Made by a program: the position numbers and the translations under genes. From positions 142,948-206,947 of the forward strand of contig NZ_LXVX01000003.1 in NCBI RefSeq assembly GCF_001650725.1: DNA of 64,000 nucleotides. The letters run 5' to 3'. Shown here piece after piece: positions 26,510 through 36,210 of the stretch. Origin of the DNA: Sphingobium sp. TCM1. GTDB lineage: Bacteria > Pseudomonadota > Alphaproteobacteria > Sphingomonadales > Sphingomonadaceae. The notes beneath the pieces were generated by a model. The model ran no database searches. It saw only the letters and a program-made list of their open reading frames with translations, and was not told where the DNA came from. Positions within the stretch are counted from its first letter, which is position 1. Every line of letters starts with the position of its first letter.

Positions 26510-27667
26510 TTAGCGAAGCAACTCGCGGGCGATGGTGTTGCGCTGGATCTCCGAAGAGCCCTCATAGATCCGGGTGATGCGGATATCGCGATAGAGCCGC
26601 TCGACTGCAAAGCCCCGACAATATCCGCTGCCGCCGAAAATCTGGACGGCGGTATCGACGGTGCGGCTGCCCGCTTCGGTCGCGAAAAGCTTTGCCATCG
26701 ATGCCAGTTCGCGGCTCTTGTCTCCCTGATCGTAACGCCAGGCAGCGTCGAGCAGGATCAGGCGAGCAGCGCGCATGTCGGTGGCCATATTGGCGAGATA
26801 GTGGCGGATCGCCTGGAATTCGGAGATGACGCCGCCAAAAGCGGGGCGGACTTTCGATTCATCGATCGCCAGCTCCAGGGCATATTCGCCCATACCGACG
26901 GCTGTTGCGCCGACGTTGATCCGCCCTTCATTGAGTCCCTCGAGGGCATAGCGGAAACCCTGTCCTTCGTCGCCGAGCAGCGCGTCGGCCGGAACTTGAC
27001 ATTCATCGAAGCTGAGTTCGAACACGCCGGGCGTTGCGGTGCCCATCAGCTCGATCGTGCCGGTAACGGCGAAGCCGGGCGTGTCGGCCGGCATCAGGAA
27101 GGCGGAGATACCGTTGCGGGCGCCCGCCGTCTTGTCCGTGTAGGCGTACACGATGATGTGTTTCGCCTTCTTGCCGTTGGAAATATAGGTTTTGCTGCCA
27201 TTGATGCGCCAGCCATCGGCGTTGCGAACCGCGGTTGTACGCATGGAGCCCGGGTCGGAGCCGCTATTGGGTTCGGTCAGCGCAAACGCGATCGGAATTT
27301 CACCTGTCGCCATGCCGGGCAGCAGGGCAGCACGCTGTTCGTCGCTCGCATGATGGATGATGTTCTTGGCGCCTGGCCCCATGAGGGGTCTCAGTTCCGT
27401 CCAGAATTGAGGGGGGAGTCGGGCAAGCTCGATCTGCACCGCCGCCTGGGCCAGCGCACCGAGGCCCAGGCCGCCATATGCCTCCGGCAGCGCCATGCCG
27501 AAATAGCCGTTATCGACCAATGTCTGGCGAACGATCGGCGGAACTACCCCGGTGGTCTGGAACTCGGCTTCATAGGGAAGCAGATCGCGAACGATGGTTC
27601 GCGTAACATCACAAAATTCCTTGATGTCATCGGGGAGTTCAAAATCCATGACAATATCTCCGGTCAT
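26510..27667 (-). CDS. Acyl-CoA dehydrogenase
   Basis: A 385-residue flavoenzyme that introduces an alpha,beta double bond into an acyl-CoA and gives electrons to ETF. The FAD/substrate region has IAFALTEPNSGSDPGSMRT and GSKTYISNG. The C-terminal signature is QIFGGSGYCRGFAVERLYRD and RITRIYEGSSEIQRNTIA, in which the Glu of YEG matches the catalytic base of medium-chain enzymes. The reading frame is complete, and the stop codon lies in the IS5 target duplication. ATG 27667 or 27649 may be the start. A FadR-type site lies upstream. Confidence 0.93.
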   Translation of the reverse strand: MTGDIVMDFELPDDIKEFCDVTRTIVRDLLPYEAEFQTTGVVPPIVRQTLVDNGYFGMALPEAYGGLGLGALAQAAVQIELARLPPQFWTELRPLMGPGAKNIIHHASDEQRAALLPGMATGEIPIAFALTEPNSGSDPGSMRTTAVRNADGWRINGSKTYISNGKKAKHIIVYAYTDKTAGARNGISAFLMPADTPGFAVTGTIELMGTATPGVFELSFDECQVPADALLGDEGQGFRYALEGLNEGRINVGATAVGMGEYALELAIDESKVRPAFGGVISEFQAIRHYLANMATDMRAARLILLDAAWRYDQGDKSRELASMAKLFATEAGSRTVDTAVQIFGGSGYCRGFAVERLYRDIRITRIYEGSSEIQRNTIARELLR

Positions 27668-27708
27668 TGAGCGTTGATGGAAGGACCGGGCTTGGCTAGC
27701 ATCTGTTT

Positions 27709-27723
27709 AATGGTCCGTCCATT
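27709..27723. promoter_or_regulatory. Predicted FadR-type operator (site 3)
   Basis: AATGG-TCCGT-CCATT has both outer halves identical to site 1. It lies between the divergent acyl-CoA dehydrogenase and LysR-type genes, 41 bases from the former's start and 48 from the latter's. Confidence 0.55.
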
Positions 27724-27771
27724 TAAAATTTGTTTGGCTAGAGGCGTCACCTGGGATAGGCCTGTGCTCTG

Positions 27772-29004
27772 ATGGCTGCCGACCCATTCGACATAAACCT
27801 GCGCCACCTGCGCGCTCTGATCGCCATCGAAGAGCATGGCAGCATCACGGCGGCCGCCGATGCCGTTAGTCTTTCGCAGCCTGCCTTGACGCAGGGCCTG
27901 GCGAAGCTCGAACGGCAATTCGGCTACACCTTCTTCGAACGGCGTTCCGGGGGGATGGTCGCCACGGCGATGGGGCGCATCGTTGTTGCACGGGCGCAAG
28001 CCGCGATCGAACATCTCTCGGCAGGAGCCAAGGGACTGTCAGCCGTATTCCTGCATCCGGATCGGCTGATGACCATGACCCAGCTTCGCGCGCTGCTGGC
28101 CGTCGCGGAAGCGGGTAGCTTTGCGGGCGCCGCGAATGTCACGGGGCTTTCGCAGACGGCCGTTCATCGAGCGGTCGGTGATCTGGAGCAGGTCATCGGC
28201 GCGACGATCGTCGAGCGTCGTGGCCGTGTCGTCTGGCTCAACGCGGCGGGAAAGCGTCTCGCGCGAGGAACCCGCCTCGCGCTTGCGGAGATTTCGGCTG
28301 CGATCGTCGAGCTGGCGATCGATGGCGGTGGTGGAAGCGAACAAATCTCGTTCGGCGCGTTGCCGCTGTCCCGGCCACTACTGGTCCCGGCCGCGATGGC
28401 GCAAATGGTGCGTGCCGAGCCGCGCGCCGCCTTCAAGATCCTTGAAGGCAGTTGGCGTGAACTGGTCGAACCGCTGCGCGACGGAGTTATCGACATGATC
28501 GTCGGCGCGCTTCGTCCCTATGAGATCGCAGATCTTTACCAGTTGCCGCTGGTTGAAGATCGACTGATCGTCGTTGCCGGCAGCCAGCATCCTCTTGTGG
28601 GGCAGGAGAATCCTTCCATGGAGCAACTCGCGTCCTATCCCTGGGTCGTATCACCGCCCAGCACGCCCTCCCGGGAGCAATGGGAACGCGTTTTCAAAGG
28701 GGCTTCTATGCCCGCAACGCCGATCGAGTGCAGTTCGGTGATGATCATAGGCCGACTGCTCTGGGAAACGAATTTCCTAACGCTGCTGTCGCCCGATCAG
28801 GTGGCACTCCAGATCCGAAGCGGACTTCTCGCGCAGATCGGCCAGCCTCTGGAAGGCACCAAGCGAACCGTTGGCATCACCACGCGTCGCAGTTGGCGGC
28901 CGACGGCAACGCAGCGCCGCTTTCTCGACATGCTCCGGGAAGCCGCGACGCAAATGCGATCCGAGGAGAACCAGCCCGGTCTGCGAGACTCAGGCTGGCT
29001 GTGA
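27772..29004 (+). CDS. LysR-type regulator with two tandem HTH domains
   Basis: A 410-residue regulator about 100 residues longer than usual because the LysR DNA-binding domain is duplicated. The first copy is at about 10-60 (LRHLRALIAIEEHGSITAAA, LSQPALTQGLAKLE) and the second at about 100-150 (MTQLRALLAVAEAGSFAGAA, LSQTAVHRAVGDLE). A normal substrate-binding domain follows (about 185-390). Similar two-HTH LysR proteins are known in sphingomonads from memory, but most LysR proteins have one. It is divergent from the acyl-CoA dehydrogenase and convergent with the aldehyde dehydrogenase gene. Confidence 0.9.
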   Translation: MAADPFDINLRHLRALIAIEEHGSITAAADAVSLSQPALTQGLAKLERQFGYTFFERRSGGMVATAMGRIVVARAQAAIEHLSAGAKGLSAVFLHPDRLMTMTQLRALLAVAEAGSFAGAANVTGLSQTAVHRAVGDLEQVIGATIVERRGRVVWLNAAGKRLARGTRLALAEISAAIVELAIDGGGGSEQISFGALPLSRPLLVPAAMAQMVRAEPRAAFKILEGSWRELVEPLRDGVIDMIVGALRPYEIADLYQLPLVEDRLIVVAGSQHPLVGQENPSMEQLASYPWVVSPPSTPSREQWERVFKGASMPATPIECSSVMIIGRLLWETNFLTLLSPDQVALQIRSGLLAQIGQPLEGTKRTVGITTRRSWRPTATQRRFLDMLREAATQMRSEENQPGLRDSGWL

Positions 29005-29015
29005 GAGGTTATGGT

Positions 29016-30503
29016 TTAGTCCAGCTTGATCCAGACGGCCTTGGTCTCGAGATACTCCTCGATATGATGCGGGCCTGACTCCCGGCCGAAGCCGCTCATG
29101 CCGTAGCCGCCAAAAGGTACGCCTGGATCAAGCACCTGATAGCAATTGACCCATACAGATCCGGCGCGAATGCCGCGAGCCATGCGATGCGCTGTGGCAA
29201 GGTCGCGCGTCCACACACCACTGCCAAGACCGAACTCGGTTGCATTGGCGCGCTCCAGAACTTCTTCGATCGTATCGAAGCTGAAGCTTGCAAGGACCGG
29301 ACCGAAAATCTCCTCGCGCGCGATCGTCATCGTGTCCGACACATTGTCGAAGATGGTAGGTTGGATGAAATACCCATCGTCATAGCCCGTGCCCGAAAGA
29401 CGCGCGCCGCCGACCAAGGCACTTGCGCCTTCAGCTACAGCGCCTTCCATGAAGCCGAGGATCTTTTCCATCTGAGGGCCTGAGACAACCGGCCCGATCT
29501 GTGTCTGCGGGTCCAGAGGATCGCCGACCTTCATCGTCTTCGTGAACGCGGCGAGGCGCTCCATGAATTCTTCGCGGATCGAGGAGTGGACATAGAGGCG
29601 GGTGCCAGCCGAACATATCTGCCCTGAATTGGCGAACACGGCCATGGCCGCTGCCGGCACCGCCTTGTCGAGGTCCGCATCTGCGAAAACGATGTTGGGG
29701 GACTTGCCGCCCAGTTCCACGCTCACACGCTTCATGGTAGGCGCGGCCGCGAGCAGGATTTTCTCGCCCACGCCGGTCGAGCCGGTGAACGCGATCTTGT
29801 CGACACCAGGATGAGCGGAAAGGGCGGCGCCGGCGTCGCCCTTTCCCGTCACGATGTTGATGACGCCCTCGGGGACCCCCGCTTCAAGGCACAATTCGCC
29901 GAAGCGGAGCGCCGAAAGCGGCGTTTGCTCTGCCGGCTTCATGACCAGCGTACAGCCGGACGCCAACACCGGACCGGCTTTCCAAACCGACATGCCGATC
30001 GGACCATTCCAGGGATTGATTGCAGCGACCACGCCAATCGGCTCCTTGAGCGTATGTGAAAGCACGTCGCCCGGCGCCGAATTGTCCAGCGTTTCGCCTG
30101 AAATCAGCGTCGCCTGACCGGCATAGTAGCGCAGCAGCGCGCCAGCGCGCACCTTGCCGAGCACGGTCCGGCTGTAGGGCGCACCCAGGTCCAGCGTGTC
30201 GAGCATGGCGAGCTCATCGTAATGCTGCTCGACGAGGTCGGCGAGCCGCAGCATGATGCGCTGACGCTCTGCGCCCTTCATGCGGGCCCACGGGCCAGTG
30301 AGTGCGGCGCGAGCGACCTTGACGGCGCGATCGACATCTTCCGCGCAACCGTGCGCCACCATCGCAAGCAGGTCACCGGTCGCAGGGTTGCGCGTCTCGA
30401 ACCTCTTTCCCGAAAGGGCAGGGACGCGCTGGCCACCGATCAGCATATCCTGTTCGGGTGTGTCGAGCAGGGCGGGGCGGGGAGGAATGGTCATCATATG
30501 CAT
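29016..30503 (-). CDS. NAD(P)-dependent aldehyde dehydrogenase
   Basis: A 495-residue enzyme that oxidises an aldehyde to its acid. The general base is in VSVELGGKSPNIVFADADLD and the nucleophile in FANSGQICSAGTRLYV. The cofactor site has FTGSTGVGEKI, and the C-terminus has GVPFGGYGMSGFGRESG. It is the last gene of the minus-strand operon with the GMC oxidoreductase, which would supply the aldehyde. The gap to that gene is 19 bases, so they are probably cotranscribed. Confidence 0.94.
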   Translation of the reverse strand: MHMMTIPPRPALLDTPEQDMLIGGQRVPALSGKRFETRNPATGDLLAMVAHGCAEDVDRAVKVARAALTGPWARMKGAERQRIMLRLADLVEQHYDELAMLDTLDLGAPYSRTVLGKVRAGALLRYYAGQATLISGETLDNSAPGDVLSHTLKEPIGVVAAINPWNGPIGMSVWKAGPVLASGCTLVMKPAEQTPLSALRFGELCLEAGVPEGVINIVTGKGDAGAALSAHPGVDKIAFTGSTGVGEKILLAAAPTMKRVSVELGGKSPNIVFADADLDKAVPAAAMAVFANSGQICSAGTRLYVHSSIREEFMERLAAFTKTMKVGDPLDPQTQIGPVVSGPQMEKILGFMEGAVAEGASALVGGARLSGTGYDDGYFIQPTIFDNVSDTMTIAREEIFGPVLASFSFDTIEEVLERANATEFGLGSGVWTRDLATAHRMARGIRAGSVWVNCYQVLDPGVPFGGYGMSGFGRESGPHHIEEYLETKAVWIKLD

Positions 30504-30522
30504 GGGGCTCTCCTGTTCTGGT

Positions 30523-32148
30523 TCAGGCGGCTATGTTCGATTGAACGGCATCTTCGAGGATGAAGCGGGCGGCGCGCTCAGCGATCATCATGGTCGGCGC
30601 ACTGGTATTGCCGCTTATGATCTCGGGCATGACAGAGGCATCGACGACGCGCAGGCCGGCGACGCCGCGGACCCGTAGCCGGCCATCGACCACGGCCATT
30701 GGATCGCTGTCGGGGCCCATCTTGCACGTGCCCGTGGGATGATAGGCGGTATTGACGATCTTGCGCAGCGCCGCATCGATCTCTGCATCGCTTTGATGTT
30801 GCGCACCCGGTTCGATCTCATTGCCGGTCATGGCGGCGAGGGCGGGCTGGGCGAAGATGCGTCGCGCCTCGCGGAAGCCGGCGATCAGCGTTTTCATGTC
30901 ATAGGGGTCGGCGAAGAAATTGGGGTCGATAACCGGTTTGTCCTCCGGCCTGTTGCTTGCCAGGCGGACAGATCCCGCACTTTTGGGGCGCAACAGCTGT
31001 ATGAGGCCCATATAGCCGTGCCGCCGCGGGACTGATCGCGCGTCGAGCTTCAGCCCGACCAGGAAGGTAATCTGGATGTCGGGGCGCCCGGATCCATCGG
31101 TGCAGAGGAAGCCGCCGCATTCCGCGACGTTGGAGGCCAACATGCCTTCCCGCTTCGCCAGATACCTGAAAGGGCTGGCAAGGATGCGGGGAAGAGCCTT
31201 GGGCGAAACCGCATAGGATTCGCCCGAAGGATTTTCCATTGCGACATGAACGGTGGGATGATCCTGCAGATGCGCGCCCACCCCCGGAAGGTGATGAACA
31301 GGCTTGATCCCCATCTCGCGCAGATGCTCTTCGGGCCCGACGCCCGAGAGCAGGAGCAGCTGCGGCGAATTGATGGCGCCAGCGCACAGGACAATTTCAC
31401 GGCGCGCTGAGATCGTGCTCCGCGTACCGCTCTGCTCGATCTCGAGGCCAGTTGCGCGGCCGCGATCGAAGAGGATGCGGCGGACCAGCGTGTCGGCCAT
31501 GACGGTCAGATTGGGCCGGTGCAGGGCAGGATGAAGGAAAGCGCGCGCGCTGGAGAGACGCGTGCCGTTTCGCTGGTTGAGATCGTAGCGGCCAAAGCCG
31601 TCCTGTCTTTCGCCTGCAAAATCATCGTTGCGATGATGGCCGGCTTCAACCGCCGCGTCGACGATAGCGGCAGCGATTGGATTGAAGGAGCGCGGTTTCT
31701 CGACATCGAGTTCGCCGCCCTTGCCGTGCCAGGGCTTGTCACCTTCATGGTAATTCTCGACCGCCTTGAAGGCGGGCAGCACTGTGTCATAGGACCAACC
31801 GGTATTGCCGGCCTGTTCCCAGGCGTCATAATCCGCCTTCTGGCCCCGGATATAGACACCGCCATTGATCGCGCTGCAGCCTCCGAACAGCTTTCCGCGT
31901 GGAAAATTGATCTGCCGGTTACCAATTGCAGCGTTGCCGCTGAGCTGCTGTTTCCAGTTATATTTCTCATGCGGCAGCAGGAAGATATTGCCGACGGGCA
32001 TCGCGGTCTTCAGGTTCACCGGCCACTTCCTGTCCGATGGTCCCGCCTCGATCAGGGCGACGCGAATGGCTGGGTCGGCTGACAGGCGGTTCGCCATCAG
32101 GCTGCCGGCTGAACCTGAGCCGATTACGATATAGTCGAAGTCACTCAT
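30523..32148 (-). CDS. GMC-family FAD oxidoreductase (choline-dehydrogenase-like)
   Basis: A 541-residue flavoprotein that oxidises an alcohol. The FAD site is [19 protein letters not shown] at the N-terminus, followed by [19 protein letters not shown] and [19 protein letters not shown], the GMC signatures. The C-terminal catalytic His is in [16 protein letters not shown] 32148 overlaps the MFS gene stop by four bases; longer open frame upstream is only the complementary reading of that gene. It acts between the transporter and the aldehyde dehydrogenase in one operon. Confidence 0.92.
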   Translation of the reverse strand: MSDFDYIVIGSGSAGSLMANRLSADPAIRVALIEAGPSDRKWPVNLKTAMPVGNIFLLPHEKYNWKQQLSGNAAIGNRQINFPRGKLFGGCSAINGGVYIRGQKADYDAWEQAGNTGWSYDTVLPAFKAVENYHEGDKPWHGKGGELDVEKPRSFNPIAAAIVDAAVEAGHHRNDDFAGERQDGFGRYDLNQRNGTRLSSARAFLHPALHRPNLTVMADTLVRRILFDRGRATGLEIEQSGTRSTISARREIVLCAGAINSPQLLLLSGVGPEEHLREMGIKPVHHLPGVGAHLQDHPTVHVAMENPSGESYAVSPKALPRILASPFRYLAKREGMLASNVAECGGFLCTDGSGRPDIQITFLVGLKLDARSVPRRHGYMGLIQLLRPKSAGSVRLASNRPEDKPVIDPNFFADPYDMKTLIAGFREARRIFAQPALAAMTGNEIEPGAQHQSDAEIDAALRKIVNTAYHPTGTCKMGPDSDPMAVVDGRLRVRGVAGLRVVDASVMPEIISGNTSAPTMMIAERAARFILEDAVQSNIAA

Positions 32149-33455
32149 GCGTTTGCGTCCTGCCGGCCGAGACGGGGGACATGGCCCCGCACGGAGATGA
32201 AACCAATGGCGTTGACCAGCATCAGGCCGGAGAGGACGCCGAAGAAACCCAGATTGCCGCCGCCGATCAGGCTGGCGCCGGCCACCGCGCTGACGATCGC
32301 GCCTGCACGTCCCGCAGCACCCATCAGGCCCAGCCCCCGGGCACGCACGGCGGTGGGGAAGGCATGTGCTCCGACCGCGAACATGGCCGACTGTGCGGCG
32401 CTGGCGAAAAGGCCGAGAGCGCCGAGGCTGGCGAGGACGGCGGGCTCGTTCCGCCCGCCTTCGATGGGGAGCAGGGCGAGGACGGCGCAAACAACCGCGC
32501 CAATGACTGCCATGAAGATAAGCGTGGTACGCGAGCCGAGCCGGATGATTGCAAGAGAGGCAAACATCGCGCCGATTGTGCCGCCGACGTTGAAGCTGGT
32601 GAGGCCCAGGCTCGCGGTCTGGAGACCGAAGCCCGCGCTGAACAGCATTGTGGGTGCCCAGTTGAACATCAGGTAGATCATGAACATGCCCGAGAACATC
32701 GCCAGCGAGAGGGCAAGGCTGTCCCGCAGCAATGCACCCCTGAGAAGAGCGCTGAACGGAGCGTGCGGCGCCTGCCCGCCACGGCCGGGTGGCTGCACGG
32801 CCGCCGGGTCGGGATGGCGGATGCGACGCAGGATGGCGTCGAGCTCGACGCGGCGGTCCGGGCGCTGGGCGAGGTAACGCGGGGATTCCGGCAGGATGAA
32901 CCAGAGAAGAGTGACGAAGGCGAGGGTGATGATGCCACCCAGATAAAACAGCCAGCGCCATCCCAGCACCGGCAATATCGCCGCTGCGGCGACACCGCCC
33001 AATATGCCGCCGATCGACACACAGACTACCCCGAAGGTAACGGCCACGCTGCGCCACCGCGCCGGCGTGAATTCAGCGATCATGGCGCTCGCCGTGCCGG
33101 GAACGCCTCCCAGGCCGACACCGGCTATCGTCTTGAGGAGGGCGACATGCCATAGTTCGATGGAAAAGCCCGTGGCGAGCGTCGCGACGCCGAAAATCGC
33201 GACGCCAATCAGCAGGGCTCCGCGTCGCCCGAACCGATCACCAATCGCGCCGGAGGTCAGCGTGCCGATACCCATGCCAACAAATCCCAGGGCGAAGACA
33301 AAGCCAAGGGCATCGCGGCTGATGCCCCACTCCTTGAGCAATGAGGGGGCCGCAAGACCAAGCATTTGGTTGTCGAGACCGTCAAGTATGACGGTCGCAG
33401 CGATCATCAGGACCGCCCAAATCTGATATGAGGACAGGGGCAATGCATCGAGCAT
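32145..33455 (-). CDS. MFS transporter, AAHS (aromatic acid:proton symporter) type
   Basis: A 436-residue inner-membrane carrier with twelve hydrophobic segments. The family motifs are DGLDNQMLGLAAP in the first segment and GAIGDRFGRRGALLIG between segments 2 and 3; ILPESPRYLAQR follows segment 6. ATG 33455 is preferred because AGGAGGGAGAGG lies directly upstream; an ATG at 33515 would add 20 residues. The likely job is uptake of an aromatic or related acid. It is cotranscribed with the GMC gene (four-base overlap). Confidence 0.88.
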   Translation of the reverse strand: MLDALPLSSYQIWAVLMIAATVILDGLDNQMLGLAAPSLLKEWGISRDALGFVFALGFVGMGIGTLTSGAIGDRFGRRGALLIGVAIFGVATLATGFSIELWHVALLKTIAGVGLGGVPGTASAMIAEFTPARWRSVAVTFGVVCVSIGGILGGVAAAAILPVLGWRWLFYLGGIITLAFVTLLWFILPESPRYLAQRPDRRVELDAILRRIRHPDPAAVQPPGRGGQAPHAPFSALLRGALLRDSLALSLAMFSGMFMIYLMFNWAPTMLFSAGFGLQTASLGLTSFNVGGTIGAMFASLAIIRLGSRTTLIFMAVIGAVVCAVLALLPIEGGRNEPAVLASLGALGLFASAAQSAMFAVGAHAFPTAVRARGLGLMGAAGRAGAIVSAVAGASLIGGGNLGFFGVLSGLMLVNAIGFISVRGHVPRLGRQDANA

Positions 33456-33566
33456 GCCCTCTCCCTCCTGTCTCATTGCGATACCTGCCAACGGCTTCTC
33501 CTCAGTGGGGATCATTGCCCCTTTTTATCATTCATCGGCCACCTATCCCTGGCCTCTTGCCGGATG

Positions 33567-34499
33567 CTAGATCTCGAGCACCAGGGTGGGCGTTTTCGAT
33601 CCCGAGCAGCAGACCATGATCGACGTATTGGCCGCCTTCTCCTCGTCGGTCAGGAAATGATCACGATGATCTGGAATGCCATCCAGCACCTTGACCTGGC
33701 AGGTGCCGCAAACCCCCTCGGCGCAGGCAAAACCAATATCCACACCGGCACTTAGCAGTGCGTCGAGCATGGTCTCACCCTCCTCGACGGTGATGGTCTT
33801 GCCGCTTTTTGTCAGTTCCAACGTATAGCCGCCATCGGTCGCAACTTCCGTGTCGGCCGAGAAATACTCGATATGGGCGTGGCCCTTCGGCCGCGCTGCG
33901 TTCACCGCGACGAACGCATCCAGCATGCCCGACGGACCGCAGCAGTAAAGATGGGCATCGGCGGGGGCAGCGTCGCAGATCGCGCGCAGATCGAGACGTT
34001 GCCCACCAGGGATCGAATCGAACACGATGTGCGCCTGCGGGAAATTCTCCACGCGATCGACATAGGCCGCCCGTTCGGGAACCGCGGCGACATAGTGCAG
34101 TTCCCAGCTGCGGCCCAGGGCCTCGAGGCGGGAGACCATCGACAATATCGGCGTTATACCGATACCGCCACCGATCAGCACGGTGTGCGCTGCCGATTCC
34201 TCAAGCGGGAAGTTATTCTTGGGTTCCGAGATTTCCAGTATCTCGCCGACCCGCCATTTCTCATGAATGTGGCGAGATCCGCCGCGGCTGTCGATCGTAT
34301 GATGCACCGCAATCTCGTAATAGCTATGGATGGCGGGATCGTTGACGAGCGAGTAGCTGCGCGCGAGGCCAGGGGCGAGCTGCAGATCGATATGTGCGCC
34401 CGCAGTGAAGGCGGGAAGCTTTTCGCCCGGCAAAGGCTCCAGGATGTAACTGTTGATACCTTCCGCTTCCCAGCGGATATTGCGAAGCTTTACGCGCAT
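33567..34499 (-). CDS. Reductase of a Rieske oxygenase (phthalate dioxygenase reductase type)
   Basis: A 310-residue protein with three parts: a flavin-binding barrel (about 1-100, LARSYSLVNDP), an NAD-binding domain (HTVLIGGGIGITPILSMV near 110-130) and a C-terminal plant-type [2Fe-2S] domain. The cluster cysteines are FACAEGVCGTCQ and then MVCCSG. Such proteins pass electrons from NADH to class IA Rieske oxygenases. The oxygenase at 34653 lies directly upstream in the operon, and is its obvious partner. A hairpin stands between the two genes. Confidence 0.93.
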   Translation of the reverse strand: MRVKLRNIRWEAEGINSYILEPLPGEKLPAFTAGAHIDLQLAPGLARSYSLVNDPAIHSYYEIAVHHTIDSRGGSRHIHEKWRVGEILEISEPKNNFPLEESAAHTVLIGGGIGITPILSMVSRLEALGRSWELHYVAAVPERAAYVDRVENFPQAHIVFDSIPGGQRLDLRAICDAAPADAHLYCCGPSGMLDAFVAVNAARPKGHAHIEYFSADTEVATDGGYTLELTKSGKTITVEEGETMLDALLSAGVDIGFACAEGVCGTCQVKVLDGIPDHRDHFLTDEEKAANTSIMVCCSGSKTPTLVLEI

Positions 34500-34617
34500 C
34501 TACCTCTCCTCTTGGTGCGTAGCGCGCAGTGGCAATAAGTCTGAGACGCCATCGATCGACGCGCAGACCTTGCCCAACTCGTACCGTCACCTGTTCCTGA
34601 TATATTGATGAAGGATT

Positions 34618-34642
34618 GGGACCGGTCATGGATAGCCGGTCC
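34618..34642 (-). terminator. Hairpin between oxygenase and reductase genes
   Basis: A perfect eight-base stem, GGGACCGG with CCGGTCCC, and nine-base loop starts 11 bases after the Rieske oxygenase stop. There is no strong T run, so it may attenuate or protect the mRNA rather than end transcription. Confidence 0.5.
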
Positions 34643-34652
34643 CGTTTAAAGC

Positions 34653-35969
34653 CTATTCCGCAGCCTCGATCTCATTGACCGGCCAACGCACGGCCTTGGC
34701 GAGCGCAGCCTGGTACGCTCCGGCGAGCGTATCGTTCGGATCGTGCAGGAAGGAGCCGGCGCGTGCCTTGTAGAAGACGTCGGGATTTTCGATACCCGGC
34801 GGCACCGTGCCCTTATTGGCAAACGCGCGGGCAGCCAGAAGAACCCGGCGGCGGACACGCGCGATCATCTGGTCGGTGGGCGCGAGGTTCTCGAAGCTGT
34901 GGTCGGTGATCGGACCCATGCTTTCGGTCACGGCCTGATCCTGCATCGTGATATTGGGGATGCCGGTGAACTGATGGCCGTTGCGCTGCGATTCCCGATC
35001 GATCGCCCAGTCATTGGCTTCGCTGTCGGTCGAACGCCAGCGGCCGAACCAGTCGGTCGTGTTGGGCGCATAGCTGATCTGGTCGAAGAGCGGCGTGCCG
35101 TCCTTGAGCGTTGAGTTGTAGGCGGGGTTGCCGGCGTCCACGCCGCAGGTGATGTCGAAAAGCATCGAATGCTCATCGTCCATCGGCACCCATGCGCGGG
35201 CGATGGCGCGGCTGACGAAGCGGTTATTGGGCGTCTGCGTCCAGAAGGGGAACATATAATGGGCAATGCGCCAGCTCATCTGGCCATCATCGTTCGGACG
35301 GTAGCCGCCATACATGACGCCCCAGTCGGACTGGGCGACTTCATATTCCGGTGCGCGGTTGAGCACAGTCGGGCGCATCGGATGGTCAGGTTCGAGATCG
35401 TCTGCTTCGATGCCGCCGACGTGGAGGAAGCCGACATGGCTGGTGTCGATATCTCCCTCGAGCGCCTGAAGCCAGTTGCAGTCGCGCTGCAGACACCAGA
35501 TCTCGGCTTCGGGGTGCATCGTCGCCTCGATTTCCGGGAGCGGCGGCGGGGCCGCCTGGTTCTCACCCATATAGACCCAGATCAGGCCATTGGCCTCATA
35601 GGTCTTGTAGGCCTTGGCGTGCACCTTCTCCTTGAAATCCATGCGCGCGGGAACGGACGGCATATCGACGCACTTGCCGTCGACGTCGAACTTCCAGCCA
35701 TGATAAACGCAGCGGATGCCGTTTTCCTCATTGCGACCGATGAACAAGGAGGCACAGCGGTGAGGGCAGCGATGGTCCATGATGCCGACCCGACCCGAAC
35801 TGTCGCGGAAAGCGATCAGCTTTTCGCACAGGATCATCAGGCGAACCGGATCGCCATCAGCCGTCACTTCCGACGAAAGGCATGCCGGCAACCAATATTG
35901 CCGCATGAACGTCCCCATCACCGTTCCGGGACCTACCCGGGTCATATCTGCGCTGTCTGTCGATTGCAT
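34653..35969 (-). CDS. Rieske non-heme iron oxygenase, phthalate 4,5-dioxygenase family
   Basis: A 438-residue oxygenase subunit. The Rieske [2Fe-2S] site is CPHRCASLF with CVYHGWKF (C-x-H and C-x2-H). The mononuclear iron ligands probably lie in ALEGDIDTSHVGFLH (the D-x-x-H-x4-H type motif) plus a distal Asp. An N-terminal MRQYWLPACLSSEV segment is typical of this group, which performs ring dihydroxylation or O- and N-dealkylation. It leads the minus-strand operon. The substrate is not deducible, but the AAHS transporter and reductase point to an aromatic acid or ether. Confidence 0.92.
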   Translation of the reverse strand: MQSTDSADMTRVGPGTVMGTFMRQYWLPACLSSEVTADGDPVRLMILCEKLIAFRDSSGRVGIMDHRCPHRCASLFIGRNEENGIRCVYHGWKFDVDGKCVDMPSVPARMDFKEKVHAKAYKTYEANGLIWVYMGENQAAPPPLPEIEATMHPEAEIWCLQRDCNWLQALEGDIDTSHVGFLHVGGIEADDLEPDHPMRPTVLNRAPEYEVAQSDWGVMYGGYRPNDDGQMSWRIAHYMFPFWTQTPNNRFVSRAIARAWVPMDDEHSMLFDITCGVDAGNPAYNSTLKDGTPLFDQISYAPNTTDWFGRWRSTDSEANDWAIDRESQRNGHQFTGIPNITMQDQAVTESMGPITDHSFENLAPTDQMIARVRRRVLLAARAFANKGTVPPGIENPDVFYKARAGSFLHDPNDTLAGAYQAALAKAVRWPVNEIEAAE

Positions 35970-36094
35970 GATTCAGGCTCTTCCTTGACGTTTTGATGAA
36001 CGCTTGCGCAGTGACCTTATCTCAAGCCACAGCGAGGCGCGGAAATTCCAATCATCATCGGATAGCCCGCGTCCCTGGCTGCCTCTAATCGGAA

Positions 36095-36109
36095 CTTGGT
36101 CGTGCCATT
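36095..36109. promoter_or_regulatory. Predicted FadR-type operator (site 4)
   Basis: CTTGG-TCGTG-CCATT keeps TGG-N5-CCA and a perfect right half of site 1. It lies in the divergent promoter region between the Rieske oxygenase (start 35969) and the TonB receptor (start 36211). Confidence 0.4.
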
Positions 36110-36210
36110 CAAAAACCGGGACGTAGCTATTGCCGCTTGCTTCAACTTGCTGTCTTACCCCGTGACCCAAGGCGAAAAATCGCCCACACTCACAGGGGAG
36201 ATGCTCGGCA

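Noticed and set aside
32149..33057. Extended N-terminus of the GMC oxidoreductase (844 codons in all)
   Set aside because: The additional 303 codons are the out-of-frame reading of the MFS transporter gene; the flavin-binding start is at 32148.
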